Made by a program: the position numbers and the translations under genes. A DNA stretch of 64,000 nucleotides, taken from NCBI RefSeq assembly GCF_900105755.1, contig NZ_FNTQ01000001.1:5084001-5148000 (forward strand). Reading direction: 5' to 3'. The DNA is from Streptomyces sp. Ag109_O5-10. Lineage in GTDB: Bacteria; Actinomycetota; Actinomycetes; Streptomycetales; Streptomycetaceae. Positions 9,464 through 18,861 of the stretch are shown one piece after another. Numbering within the stretch: position 1 is the first letter of the stretch; the number at the start of each line of letters is the position of its first letter. The notes under the pieces are model-generated. The model made no database searches, was not told the DNA's origin, and saw only the letters and a list, made by a program, of their open reading frames with translations.

Positions 9464-10165
9464 CTAACCCTTCAGGGCGTCCAGTGTCTCCTTCGGATTC
9501 CATGCTTTTCCGCGCCCTCTGACCAGCGGCCGGCAGCCCAGACCGATCAGCGCGGCGACGAAATGTCCCAGGTCGGTGAAGGTGGGCGACTCGGTCAGCG
9601 GCAGCCCGTAGACGAGGAGGACGGCCGCGAGGTACGGATACCGCCAGGGCGTCGCGATCCGGTACGCCAGCACCGCGATCACCCCGGCCAGCGCGTAACT
9701 CACCCCGATGTCCAGGGTGTTGACCGCGGACTGCGGGACGATGCCGTCGTGGATGCCCTTCAGCAGCGCGCCCTCGCTGATCAGGGTGGCCAGGACGTGC
9801 GCGGTCACGCACACCGCGAGCCAGCGGACCGTCCCCAGCCAGCGCTCGGCCGGCGCGTGGAAGACGGTGTAGAGGAAGGCGTACGGCACCCAGTGCCCGC
9901 CCTCGATCCACATCGCGCTGGAGACCAGCACCCGTACCGGGTTGTCCGACAGCTCCCGGATGTTGGTGGACCGCTGCCGCAGGAACTGCTGCTCGAACTC
10001 CGGCGACATGTGGTGCACCGCCACGGCCGTCACGAAGAGAATCGCCAGCCAGACGTACGTACCGGGGGCGCTGCGGACATACGCCCACACCGTGCCGCGG
10101 AGTCCCCGGAGAAATCGCATGAGGCGATTCATGCACGACGGCAACGCCGGGTGTGTGATTGACAT
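9464..10165 (-). CDS. Rhomboid-like integral membrane protein
   Basis: 233 aa with about six hydrophobic segments. The rhomboid-protease dyad positions appear to be filled: a GxSx motif in TLDIGVSYALAGVIAV and a histidine in TDLGHFVAALIGLG in the last helix. Active intramembrane proteolysis is therefore possible, although actinobacterial members are usually annotated only as rhomboid-like. ATG starts at 10165, 10132 or 10120 are all possible; the longest is given. It is probably cotranscribed with the downstream FAD oxidoreductase. Confidence 0.8.
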   Translation of the reverse strand: MSITHPALPSCMNRLMRFLRGLRGTVWAYVRSAPGTYVWLAILFVTAVAVHHMSPEFEQQFLRQRSTNIRELSDNPVRVLVSSAMWIEGGHWVPYAFLYTVFHAPAERWLGTVRWLAVCVTAHVLATLISEGALLKGIHDGIVPQSAVNTLDIGVSYALAGVIAVLAYRIATPWRYPYLAAVLLVYGLPLTESPTFTDLGHFVAALIGLGCRPLVRGRGKAWNPKETLDALKG

Positions 10166-10242
10166 TCCGGATGGGCTGATCGCACCAGGGCCGAAGGCGT
10201 GCGCAACGGTGATTGTCAGTGGCGGCCTGCACTATGGAGGGC

Positions 10243-10929
10243 ATGGCGAGGACAGCGGCCGGTGGGACCGGCGGAGGCAGGGTGAAGGGGGCGCGGCGGC
10301 CGGAGGTGCGGCTGCCCGAGCTGGAGCCCTGGGCCGGGGGCGAGCTGGAGCCGGACGGGGACTACGACGGGCAGGCGTTCCGGGAGGCGGACTTCGCGGG
10401 GCAGGACGGGGCGGGCGCCCGCTTCATGGACTGCGCGCTGGCCGACTGCGCCTTCGACGAGACGGGGCTGCGCCGCGCGCGCGTGCTGGACACGGTCCTC
10501 ACCGGGATAAGAGGCGTCGGCACCGATCTGGCCGAGGCGACCCTGCGCGATGTCGAGCTGGTCGACGCCCGGCTGGGCGGTACCCAGCTGCACGGTTCCG
10601 TCCTGGAACGCGTGGTGATCCGCGGCGGCAAGATCGACTACCTCAACCTGCGCACCGCGAAGCTCAGGGACGTCGTCTTCGAGGGCTGCGTCCTGGTGGA
10701 ACCGGACTTCGGCGGCGCCGTCCTCGAGCGCGTGGAGTTCACCGGCTGCACGGTGAAGGGGGCCGACTTCCGGGGGGTGACGATGAAGGACGTCGATCTG
10801 CGGGGCGCCGCGTCCCTGGAGATCACCACCGGGGTGGAGCGCCTGTCCGGGGCCGTGATCAGCATGTCCCAGCTCCTGGACCTGGCGCCGGTACTGGCGG
10901 CACAGCTGGGCATCCGCGTGGAGAACTGA
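10243..10929 (+). CDS. Pentapeptide-repeat protein
   Basis: 228 aa. From about residue 45 onward the sequence has the five-residue periodicity A(D/N)LXX with central Phe/Leu (DFAGQ, CALAD, CAFDE, DLAEA, TLRDV, ELVDA, VFEGC, DFGGA, VEFTG, ADFRG, VDLRG), so it should form a right-handed quadrilateral beta-helix. Such proteins can mimic DNA (gyrase protection) or act as scaffolds; nothing here identifies a target. ATG 10243 is chosen because GGAGGG lies just upstream. Confidence 0.88.
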   Translation: MARTAAGGTGGGRVKGARRPEVRLPELEPWAGGELEPDGDYDGQAFREADFAGQDGAGARFMDCALADCAFDETGLRRARVLDTVLTGIRGVGTDLAEATLRDVELVDARLGGTQLHGSVLERVVIRGGKIDYLNLRTAKLRDVVFEGCVLVEPDFGGAVLERVEFTGCTVKGADFRGVTMKDVDLRGAASLEITTGVERLSGAVISMSQLLDLAPVLAAQLGIRVEN

Positions 10930-10942
10930 CGAACCCCGCGGA

Positions 10943-11035
10943 CAGCGCCCCGTAAGGTGCGCTGGGGGTCCCCCCGGCCGAAGGCCGGGGGGAGGGACTG
11001 CGCGACCAGCCTCCACCGGCCGGCAGCAGACGAAC
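10943..11035. repeat. Dispersed repeat copy with GC hairpin
   Basis: GCGCCCCGTAAGGTGCGCTGG is followed by a CCCCCCGGCC-GAA-GGCCGGGGGG hairpin and then GACTGCGCGACCAGCC. The arrangement is the same as at 30820-30890 and 61840-61900. It fills the gap between the converging pentapeptide and giant-protein genes and probably serves as their terminator. Confidence 0.8.
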
Positions 11036-11045
11036 CGCCGGAAGC

Positions 11046-14000
11046 TCAGCTCGCCGGAGGCACAGGCGCCGCCTTCTTCCGCAGCCCCAGACGGTCGTCC
11101 GGGTCCTGGAGCCGGTCCGGCTGCGCGGCGAGCATGCGGCGGACCGCCGCCTCCGGCATCCGGACCACCACCGGCCGCGGCAGGGTCAGCTCCCGCACGG
11201 CGGTCCCGGTGCGGCCGGAGCGGACGCGGTTGGTCACCCTCGCCACCACTCGCACGTCCAGCGTGAACTGCACCAGGACCGCGGCGGACTTGGGCTTGTG
11301 CAACGGCATCGACCCGGACGCGTTCACCGCGGTGTCGGCCGCGCCGCCCGCGCCACCGGCGTTGCCCATCAGCTGGTTGAGGCGGAACTCGTCGGCGTTG
11401 AGCAGCCCCGCGCCCGCGAGGCCGCGTGCCGACCGGCCGTGGTCGGCCGCGCTCAGGCCGTCCGTCTGGGTGGGCCGGGGCGCGTCCAGGCGGCTCTGAC
11501 CCACCGTCTCGAAGGTCATCTTGTCGCCGACGCCCAGCACCCGCCCGTCCCGCAGCCGCGCGTGCACCGACGCCCGCAGGTCCTGGCCCTCCACCCCGGT
11601 GGCGTGCACCGGCGGCAGCTCCGCCCCGGCCGAGGTCAGCAGCGGCAGCGCGGCGATCAGCCACTCGGTGGAGACGGCCTCCTGGAGGGTGTACGCGGCG
11701 GCCTGGCCCTTGGACCGGAAGCGGTCGCCGCCGCCCGCCTCCCGGACCGCGGAGCCGACCAGCTCCCGCACCTGCGGTGCCCCCTGGAAGCCGTTCACCT
11801 GCGCCTCCATCGGCAGCCGCACACCGCCGGCGCGCCAGGCGCCGAGGGCGGCCGGGCGGCCGTCCCCGGGTCCCGGAGCCGGGGCCACCGGCTGGCGGCG
11901 GGGCGCGGTCAGCCGGCCGAGGGCGGCGAGGTCCTGGTCCAAAACGCGGTGGGTCACCGACTGGCGGCCCAGCGAGGCCAGCGCCAGCCGGCGGTCGCCG
12001 CGGTGCAGTTCGAGGGTGGCCTCGACCGGTACCCGCATCTTCGACGACTTCGCGGTCTTCGCCTCGGCGACCGTCTTCATGCCGAGCTGGCCGCGGCCGG
12101 CCGTGCCGGAGCGCCGCGAGCCGCCCGTGCCGACGCCGAGGCCCGCCGCGCCGCCGGTGCTCTTCAGCTGGCCGGCTCCGCCGTCCGGCTTGCCGGAGCC
12201 GGCGAAGATCCCCTCCAGGCCGTACGACACGCCCTCGTCGTGGGTGGCGGCCTGCTGGGCGACGGCCGCGGTGATGTACTCCATGTCCCTGCCGTCGTCC
12301 GCCGCGCCGTCGTAGCTGCCGTCGGCCGGCCGGTTGACCTTGAACACCGCCCAGTACGGCGTCCTGCGGCCGTCGAACAGCTCGACGGTGACTCCGCCGT
12401 CCATCGCCCCGGACAGCAGTCCCGCGCTGCCGTCGCGGTCCAGGACGCGCAGCAGGCGCTGCACGTTGTCGTTGCGGTCCGCCAGTTGCTGCCGGGGCAG
12501 CAGGTCCTCGGCGAGGCTCTGCTGCCCGCTCTCCGCGAGGCGGGTGCGCAGCCGGGCCAGCAGCGGCACGAAGTTCGGCAGGTCCTCGACCATGCCGAAG
12601 CCGAGGGGCAGCGTGCGGGCGAAGGACGGGCCGGTGCGCGGCGGCGCGGAGGTCGAGGACCCGGCGGTGTCCGTGGCGCGCGCCTGCTCCCGGCCCTCGC
12701 GCTCGGCATCCGCCCGGGAGCTCTCGGCCGGCCGGGAGTTCTCGGCCGGCCGGGAGGTCTCCGCCGGGTTTCGGCCCGGCTGACGGGGCGACGTCATCAG
12801 GTCCGGTTCGGGGTCGAGCTTCAGCTGTCTGCGGATCGCCGCCGGCAGTTGCGCCTCCGTCAGCCACACCGCCGCCTCGGCCGGCAGGGTGCGGGCGGCA
12901 CTCGCCACGTAGGGGCCGCCGCCGGTGACCTTGACCTCGGCGACCATGGTGACGAGCAGGTCGCACTGGACCAGGTAGAGCGGCGCCTTCTTCGGGGTGT
13001 GGGCGTTGCGCTCGACCGTGCCGGACAGTGCCGCGGACCGGGTGTCGCCCTGGTTGGTGGTGCGGTTCCCGGACAGGCCCTGGCCGAGCCGCCACTCGGC
13101 GTCGTTCTCCGAGCCGGTGGCGCCGAACTGCCAGGTGCTGGTGGTGCCCTGCCCCTCCTGGCCGGCCGCCTGGTGGCCGCCGAGCACGAAGGTCTCCGTG
13201 CCGGGGCCCGCGCCCCGGTGCAGGAACTTCGGGTTGGCCAGCGTGAGCCGGGTGCCGACGGCCCCGTTCAGCGCGGCGAGCCGGCGCGGATGGCGCAGGT
13301 TCTTCACCACCCACCCGGAGGACGCGGCCTGCCGCAGCGAGGCCGTGATGGCCTGCGGCCCGAACCGCTCCTCGATCGCCAGCCGTGGCGCGAGCCCCTC
13401 CGTCTGCAGCGCGGGATCCTCGCGGACGCCCTTGTTGCGGGCGGCGGCCCTGGACAGCAGCTGGAAGGCGAGGTCCCGGACGGCCTGGCCGTCGCCGACC
13501 GTCTCCACCAGCTGCCAGTCCCGCAGCGCATGCCCGACCGTCGGCCGGGGCACGAGGCCGGCCAGGTCGCCGATGCCCTCGGCGGTGACGGCGTATTCGG
13601 GGCGCGGTGCCTGGCCCCGGCGCCGGTCGCCCACCGCGTCCTGGCGCCGCTTGCCCTCCTCGTCGAGGGTGAACTCGGCCGGCGTGACCAGCCGTACGTC
13701 CTGCTCGTCCAGGTGCAGGTCCGCCACGTGTCTCGCCTCGGGCGAGTGCTGCCCCGGCAGGCCGGGGGTGAGGGCGCGGCCCAGCTTGCGCTGCCGGGAG
13801 GTCATGGTGACGTCGACGTCGAGGCGCAGGGCCGCCCCGAAGGTGCCGGCCTGCTCGGAACCGTTGGTGAGGACGTCCGTGCGGGTGGTGGGGCCGGCCT
13901 GGTTGCGGCGGGTTCCGGTGCTGTGCCGCTCGTAGCGGGCCGAGCCGGTCAGGACGCCGGGGACGATCCTGGCCTGCCCGAGCACCAGACCGCCGATGGA

Positions 14001-16232
14001 GCGCGAACTGCCCCGCCCGCTCTGTGTGGTGCCGGTGACGCCGGAGTGGCTGCGGACCAGCCAGTCGTCGGTGTCGCCGAGGTAGCCGGTCTCGCGGAGC
14101 TGTCCGCGGACGCGGATCTGTACGTCGTGGGAGTGCAGGGTGGTCTTGCGGCGCAGCCGCACCCGGATGCCGGTCGTGGTCAGCTGGTCCTTGTTGACCC
14201 GCAGGTTGGTCTCGGACAGGGCGGCCGTCAGCTCGCGGTGGTTGCGCCGCTGGAGCGCGGCCTCCTCCCCGGACGGCGGGGTGGGGCGCGTGTCGGTGCC
14301 GAAGGAGGGCAGGTAGCCGGCCAGTTGGGGGTCGGTCGCGAACAGCTCCTGCACGGCCCGGAGCATGGGCCGGGTGTCGAGCCGGCTGAGGGTGACGCTG
14401 GAGCCCATGGCGCCGAACGGGAGGTGCCGTTCGACGTCGACCTCGTTGCCGTCCTCGTCGGTCCGCTTCGGCTTCTTGATGAACTCCCCGGCCTCGGTGC
14501 CGGGCGGCAGCGGCAGCCCCAGCGACTGTGCCTCGTCGGCCCGCAGGCTCATCCACACCCGCATCGCGTGCCGGGCGACCCGGGTCCCGGGGCGCAGGAC
14601 CATCTGTGCCGAGCGCGGTCCGGTGCCCTCCGCGGTGAACTGGACGGTCGCGAGGTAGAGCACCTTGTCGCCGCGCACCTCCGCGCCCTGGCGGCTGGAG
14701 ACGGTCTGCTCGGCCACGGTGAACCGCGCCTTGCGGGCCGCCGCGACCGGCATGGCCGTACCTCGCAGGACGGCGGCGTTGCCGACCGCGCCGACGCCGA
14801 TGGCCGGGCCCAGGCCGCCGGTGAGGGCGCGTCCCTTGCCGGCACTGTCGGTGACCGTGTGCTGGGTCTGCTGGTGGGTGCGCAGCTGGGTCCCGCCGGT
14901 GCCCCAGGCGGGGGACAGGCCGGTGATCTCGGCGTGCAGGCGGTAGCTGCCGACGCTGTTGCCGTCCTTGGAGGCGAGGTCCTCGCCGGTGACGCCGTCG
15001 CGCAGCAGGCGGGGCAGGTCCTCCAGGACGGTCGCGGTGGAGGTGGCCTCGTAGAGGCGGGAGCGGCCGGGGGCGCCGGGGGCGGTGAGCGAGGGGTGCA
15101 GGACGGTGGCGACCGCGTCGAAGAGCCCGCCGCCGCCCTGGTGCGGGGCGGCGGTGTCGGTGACCGCGACCGGGGCCATGGAGTCGGCGAGTGAGACGCG
15201 CCTGGCGGTGTCCGCGCCGACGCCCTCCGGAGCGGCGGGGGCCTCGGTGCCGGCCGGGACCAGGTGCTCGGTGGGCACGCGCTGGGTGAGGGTGCCCGAG
15301 CCCTGGAAGGTCTGCGCGTGCTGGGCGCCCTGCTTCTTGATCCGGACGCCGTACCGCACCTTGCGTGGTGCCTCGACCGAGCCCTTCTCGCTGCGCAGCA
15401 CCCGGGGTTCGGCCACGTTGCGCTGGCTGCGGGACTCCCGGGAGGACTGCCAGGGCTGCGCGTTGAGCAGGCCGGCGCCGCCCAGCCAGAGCCCCGGTGC
15501 GACGGGCGCGAGCCCGAAGGCCATGCCGCCGGCGCCCTTGCCGGCACTGCCGCTCGCGGTGGTCGCGACGGTGGTGGCGGTGTTGTGCTGGACGTCGACC
15601 TTGGTGTCCTTGCCCTCGGCGTCGTCCACCGCGGCGACCGGCGCCCCGTCGGGGTCCGGCACGGTGTTCGTGAGCAGGTCCGTGGGGTGGAAGACGGGCG
15701 GCCGGTCGTCGGGGGCCCGGGAGACGGTGACGGTGACGTCGTACCACTCCTTGCCGGTCCCGCCCTTGACGGCGAAGGCGCGGCCCTGCCCGTAGAACGA
15801 CTCGGGGCGGCCGGCGAGTTCGGCGCCGATCTCGGCGACCGTGCCGTCGCCGTGCCCGACGACGGCGGCCACCGCGTTCCGGACGAACTCGTGCCCGGTC
15901 GGTCCGTACGCCGTGGACAGCCCGGCGGCCTGGAAGTCCCTCAGGTACGGGGGCAGTACGAGGCCGGGTGCGGTGTTCTCCTCCTCGACGGTCGCCACGG
16001 GTGCCACCGGCCGGCTGCGGACCGCGGGGGGCCGCGCGACGCCCTTGCCCTTCGCGTTCCGCAGGGCCAGCGTGGCGGCCGTGTTCCCCGCCCTCCCCTG
16101 GAGGGCGCGCATCGCGTGTTCCGGGGGTCCGACCGGCACGGTGGAGTCGACGGGCGCGGCGGTGGCCGGGGCCCGGGAGGCCTCGGAAGAGGCGTCCTTT
16201 CCGCCGTCGCCTGCCTTCTGCTGCGTCCGCAC
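11046..16232 (-). CDS. Giant six-repeat protein with AGN-type N-terminal motif, function unknown
   Basis: About 1,728 aa from GTG 16232 (VRTQQKAGDGG). The open frame extends to a TTG at 16310 but that has no ribosome site. Residues around 40-55 read MRALQGRAGNTAATLAL, resembling the LQRxAGN motif that opens many actinobacterial secreted, phage-like-particle or toxin-associated proteins. The rest is six diverged repeats with Gly-rich centres near 15490, 14795, 13970, 13095, 12130 and 11415. Each has a GxGxxxGxG segment, a stretch that opens with R/K and alternating hydrophobics (YLATVQFTAEG, YLVQCDLLVTM, LVQFTLDVRVV) and often a proline-led VRMPEAAV-like helix. No signal peptide, transmembrane segment or known enzyme domain is visible. 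The third frame of this strand and the opposite strand are also open because of GC bias. Confidence 0.85.
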   Translation of the reverse strand: MRTQQKAGDGGKDASSEASRAPATAAPVDSTVPVGPPEHAMRALQGRAGNTAATLALRNAKGKGVARPPAVRSRPVAPVATVEEENTAPGLVLPPYLRDFQAAGLSTAYGPTGHEFVRNAVAAVVGHGDGTVAEIGAELAGRPESFYGQGRAFAVKGGTGKEWYDVTVTVSRAPDDRPPVFHPTDLLTNTVPDPDGAPVAAVDDAEGKDTKVDVQHNTATTVATTASGSAGKGAGGMAFGLAPVAPGLWLGGAGLLNAQPWQSSRESRSQRNVAEPRVLRSEKGSVEAPRKVRYGVRIKKQGAQHAQTFQGSGTLTQRVPTEHLVPAGTEAPAAPEGVGADTARRVSLADSMAPVAVTDTAAPHQGGGGLFDAVATVLHPSLTAPGAPGRSRLYEATSTATVLEDLPRLLRDGVTGEDLASKDGNSVGSYRLHAEITGLSPAWGTGGTQLRTHQQTQHTVTDSAGKGRALTGGLGPAIGVGAVGNAAVLRGTAMPVAAARKARFTVAEQTVSSRQGAEVRGDKVLYLATVQFTAEGTGPRSAQMVLRPGTRVARHAMRVWMSLRADEAQSLGLPLPPGTEAGEFIKKPKRTDEDGNEVDVERHLPFGAMGSSVTLSRLDTRPMLRAVQELFATDPQLAGYLPSFGTDTRPTPPSGEEAALQRRNHRELTAALSETNLRVNKDQLTTTGIRVRLRRKTTLHSHDVQIRVRGQLRETGYLGDTDDWLVRSHSGVTGTTQSGRGSSRSIGGLVLGQARIVPGVLTGSARYERHSTGTRRNQAGPTTRTDVLTNGSEQAGTFGAALRLDVDVTMTSRQRKLGRALTPGLPGQHSPEARHVADLHLDEQDVRLVTPAEFTLDEEGKRRQDAVGDRRRGQAPRPEYAVTAEGIGDLAGLVPRPTVGHALRDWQLVETVGDGQAVRDLAFQLLSRAAARNKGVREDPALQTEGLAPRLAIEERFGPQAITASLRQAASSGWVVKNLRHPRRLAALNGAVGTRLTLANPKFLHRGAGPGTETFVLGGHQAAGQEGQGTTSTWQFGATGSENDAEWRLGQGLSGNRTTNQGDTRSAALSGTVERNAHTPKKAPLYLVQCDLLVTMVAEVKVTGGGPYVASAARTLPAEAAVWLTEAQLPAAIRRQLKLDPEPDLMTSPRQPGRNPAETSRPAENSRPAESSRADAEREGREQARATDTAGSSTSAPPRTGPSFARTLPLGFGMVEDLPNFVPLLARLRTRLAESGQQSLAEDLLPRQQLADRNDNVQRLLRVLDRDGSAGLLSGAMDGGVTVELFDGRRTPYWAVFKVNRPADGSYDGAADDGRDMEYITAAVAQQAATHDEGVSYGLEGIFAGSGKPDGGAGQLKSTGGAAGLGVGTGGSRRSGTAGRGQLGMKTVAEAKTAKSSKMRVPVEATLELHRGDRRLALASLGRQSVTHRVLDQDLAALGRLTAPRRQPVAPAPGPGDGRPAALGAWRAGGVRLPMEAQVNGFQGAPQVRELVGSAVREAGGGDRFRSKGQAAAYTLQEAVSTEWLIAALPLLTSAGAELPPVHATGVEGQDLRASVHARLRDGRVLGVGDKMTFETVGQSRLDAPRPTQTDGLSAADHGRSARGLAGAGLLNADEFRLNQLMGNAGGAGGAADTAVNASGSMPLHKPKSAAVLVQFTLDVRVVARVTNRVRSGRTGTAVRELTLPRPVVVRMPEAAVRRMLAAQPDRLQDPDDRLGLRKKAAPVPPAS

Positions 16233-16349
16233 GGAGTCAACGTAGGCGTGGCCGGGGCGGCGGAAAGCCCCTCCGCACCACTTGTCACCGTCGCCTCGGC
16301 AGGTGGTCAACTTGCGTACACCGTACGGTCGTTCAACCTGCCGGAACGG

Positions 16350-16850
16350 TTACGGGACCCTCGGGAAACGGGCCTGGAGCGTCCAGATCGCCGGGTTGTC
16401 CGCCAGGTCCTCGTGCAGGTCGGTGAGGTCGGCGATCAGGTCGTGCAGGAAGTCGCGTGCCTCGCGGCGCAGTTCGGTGTGGGAGAAGGTGAGGGGCGGT
16501 TCCTCGCCCGGCATCCAGTCGGCCTCGATGTCCACCCAGCCGAAGCGGCGCTCGAAGAGCATGCGGTCGGTGGACTCGGTGAAGTCGAGTTCCGCGTGCT
16601 GGGGCCGGGCGGCCCGGGACCCCGCCGGATCCCGGTCCAGCCGCTCCACGATGTCGCACAGCGCCCACGCGAAGTCCAGCACCGGCACCCATCCCCAGGC
16701 TGTGGACAGTTCCCGGTCCGCCTTGGTGTCGGCGAGGTAGACGTCCCCGCAGAACAGGTCGTGACGCAGCGCGTGGACGTCCACGCGGCGGTAGTCCGTC
16801 TGGGGCGGGTCGGGAAAGCGGTTGGAAAGGGCATAGCCGATGTCGAGCAC
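16350..16850 (-). CDS. Hypothetical protein, 166 aa
   Basis: An acidic soluble protein with conserved-looking patterns (DVHALRHDLFCGDVYLAD near residues 24-41, WVPVLDFAWAL, FGWVDIEADWMPGEEPPLTF). No signal peptide or membrane helix. GTG 16850 gives the full frame. It lies 118 bp upstream of the giant gene on the same strand and might be cotranscribed with it, acting as a partner. I do not recognise the family. Confidence 0.75.
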   Translation of the reverse strand: MLDIGYALSNRFPDPPQTDYRRVDVHALRHDLFCGDVYLADTKADRELSTAWGWVPVLDFAWALCDIVERLDRDPAGSRAARPQHAELDFTESTDRMLFERRFGWVDIEADWMPGEEPPLTFSHTELRREARDFLHDLIADLTDLHEDLADNPAIWTLQARFPRVP

Positions 16851-16928
16851 GTGCCGATGGTGTCACGGCCGGAACCATCCGCCTCATCGGCCTGAGGGAA
16901 CCGCCCCGGCCTCATTAGGATCGATCGC

Positions 16929-18329
16929 GTGTCCAGACGTGTACGCGTTTTGTCGGTCGCCGCAGGCGCGCTCATCCTCTCCATCACCCTCACGCTCACC
17001 GCGAGCGGCGGAGTCCACGGCACCCCCGGCGGCGCGGGCCTCCACGACCCGTACTTCCCGAAGGCGGGGAACGGTGGCTACGACGTGCGCCACTACGGCC
17101 TCACCCTCGCCTACGACCCGGGAACCCGGCACCTCACCGGGACCGCCGTCATCACCGCCCGCGCCACCCAGAACCTGACCGCCTTCGACCTCGACCTGAA
17201 GGGGCTGGACGTCGACACGGTCACCGTCGGGGGCAAGAAGGCCCGCTGGAACCGCGCCGGCCAGGAGCTGACGATCCGCCCGCACGGCGACCTGAAGAAG
17301 GGCGCGACCTTCGCCACCACCGTGCGCTACTCGGGCAGCCCGGAGACGATCACCGACCCCGACGGTTCCAAGGAGGGCTGGCTGCGCACCGCGGACGGCG
17401 CGCTGGCCCTCGGTGAACCCGTCGGCTCCATGGCCTGGTTCCCCGACAACGACCTTCCCTCGGACAAGGCGTCGTACGACATCACGATCACCGTGCCCAA
17501 GGGCCTCCAGGCCGTCTCCAACGGCGAGTTGAAGAGCGAGACGACCGACGGCGACCGGACCGCCTTCGTCTGGCACTGCGCGGAGCCGATGGCGAGCTAC
17601 CTCGCCACGGTCGCCATCGGCCACTTCACGATCACCCGGACCACCACCTCGGACGGTCTGCCGGTGTACGTCGCCGTGGACCCCACGCAGGCCGCCGCGA
17701 GCAAGATCGTGCTCGCGAGGATCCCGGAGATCATCGCGTGGGAGCAGCAGACCTTCGGTCCCTACCCCCTCTCCTCCACCGGCGCGATCGTCGACCGGCC
17801 GGGAGACGCCGGGTACGCGCTGGAGACCCAGAACCGGCCGGTCTTCCCCGGTGCTCCGGAACTCCACACCCTCGTCCACGAACTGTCCCACCAGTGGTAC
17901 GGCGACTCCGTCACCCCGAAGAACTGGCGGGACATGTGGCTCAACGAGGGCTTCGCGACCTACGCAGGGTGGCTGTGGCAGGAGGACCACGGCGGCCAGA
18001 CCGCGCAGCAGATATTCGACAGGGTCTACGCGACCCCCAAGGACGACGCGACCCTCTGGGGGTTCCCCCCGGGGAAACCGCCGGGCGCCGCCCACATCTC
18101 GGAGCGGCCGGTGTACGAATGGGGCGCGATGGTCCTGCACAAGATCCGACAGACGGTCGGCGACGACAGGTTCTATGCCATCCTCCGGGGCTGGGCGGCC
18201 ACCCACCGCCACGGCAACGCGGACACCGCCGAGTTCACCGCGTACGTGGAGAAGATGGCGCCGGGCAGGAACTTCGACGCGATCTGGAAGGACTGGCTGT
18301 ACGGCGACGGGAAGCCGGCGCATCCCTAG
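16929..18329 (+). CDS. Secreted M1-family zinc aminopeptidase
   Basis: 466 aa. Signal peptide: SRRVRVLSVAAGALILSITL (about 2-21). The peptidase domain carries the gluzincin motif HELSHQWYG with the third zinc ligand in WLNEGFATY 18 residues later, and an aminopeptidase-like substrate loop EWGAM near the end. The beta-saddle N-terminal domain (YDVRHYGLTLAYDP) is present. At 466 aa it lacks the C-terminal ERAP1-like domain of classical PepN and belongs to the short secreted group. Start GTG 16929. Confidence 0.93.
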   Translation: MSRRVRVLSVAAGALILSITLTLTASGGVHGTPGGAGLHDPYFPKAGNGGYDVRHYGLTLAYDPGTRHLTGTAVITARATQNLTAFDLDLKGLDVDTVTVGGKKARWNRAGQELTIRPHGDLKKGATFATTVRYSGSPETITDPDGSKEGWLRTADGALALGEPVGSMAWFPDNDLPSDKASYDITITVPKGLQAVSNGELKSETTDGDRTAFVWHCAEPMASYLATVAIGHFTITRTTTSDGLPVYVAVDPTQAAASKIVLARIPEIIAWEQQTFGPYPLSSTGAIVDRPGDAGYALETQNRPVFPGAPELHTLVHELSHQWYGDSVTPKNWRDMWLNEGFATYAGWLWQEDHGGQTAQQIFDRVYATPKDDATLWGFPPGKPPGAAHISERPVYEWGAMVLHKIRQTVGDDRFYAILRGWAATHRHGNADTAEFTAYVEKMAPGRNFDAIWKDWLYGDGKPAHP

Positions 18330-18333
18330 CGCG

Positions 18334-18861
18334 TCAGGCGTCCACGCGGCCCAGTTCCCTGCGCAGGACGGCGCACGGGCGGCCGTGCTCCCGGTCCGGG
18401 CGGTGACCGATCACCTCGTAGCCGAGGGCGGTCCAGAAGGCGAGCCCGTCGGGGTTGTTCTCCAGCACGGCGAGCCGGACCGCCGTACGGCCCTCGGCCC
18501 GGAAGCGGTCCTCGACGGCGGTCGCGATCCGACGGCCGTGCCCCTGCCCCCGCACCCCCGCGTCCACCATCAGCAGCCCGATCCACGGGTCCGGGTCGGC
18601 CGGGTCCGGATGCCGGGCGAGGGTGACCGCGATGCCGACCAGCCGCCCCTCGCTGCGGGCGAGCAGCACCTCCCCGTCCGGATGCGTCAGCTCGTCCGCC
18701 AGCGCCCGCGCCACCTGCTCGGGCCGCACGTCGTCCGGGTCCGGGAAGTCCCCGCTGAGCGCGAAGAAGGCGCGGTTCGAGGCGTACAGGGCGGTGATCT
18801 CGGTGAGCACCGGTCCCGGGATGTCGTCACCGGGCCGCACGGACAGGGGCTGGAGGATCAT
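18334..18861 (-). CDS. GNAT-family N-acetyltransferase
   Basis: 175 aa. The acetyl-CoA-binding motif A (LMVDAGVRGQGHGRRIATAV, with Q/RxxGxG/A) lies at about 92-111, and motif B follows (VLENNPDGLAFWTALGYEV). Start ATG 18861. Substrate unknown. Its stop lies 5 bp from the converging M1 peptidase stop. Confidence 0.88.
   Translation of the reverse strand: MILQPLSVRPGDDIPGPVLTEITALYASNRAFFALSGDFPDPDDVRPEQVARALADELTHPDGEVLLARSEGRLVGIAVTLARHPDPADPDPWIGLLMVDAGVRGQGHGRRIATAVEDRFRAEGRTAVRLAVLENNPDGLAFWTALGYEVIGHRPDREHGRPCAVLRRELGRVDA

Noticed and set aside
11298..15194. 1,298-codon plus-strand open frame opposite the giant gene
   Set aside because: Antisense shadow with Gly/Ala/Arg/Val-rich composition and no recognisable motif.
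10216..15747. 1,843-codon open frame on the minus strand overlapping the giant gene
   Set aside because: It is a second frame of the same strand, rich in Arg/Gly/Pro/Ala with no domain patterns. The frame used for the giant protein has balanced composition and repeats, so this one is a GC-bias shadow.
16232..16310. TTG start at 16310 for the giant protein
   Set aside because: No ribosome site, an atypical N-terminus rich in Cys/Arg, and TTGACC is better read as a possible -35 element. GTG 16232 gives a typical AGN-motif protein start.
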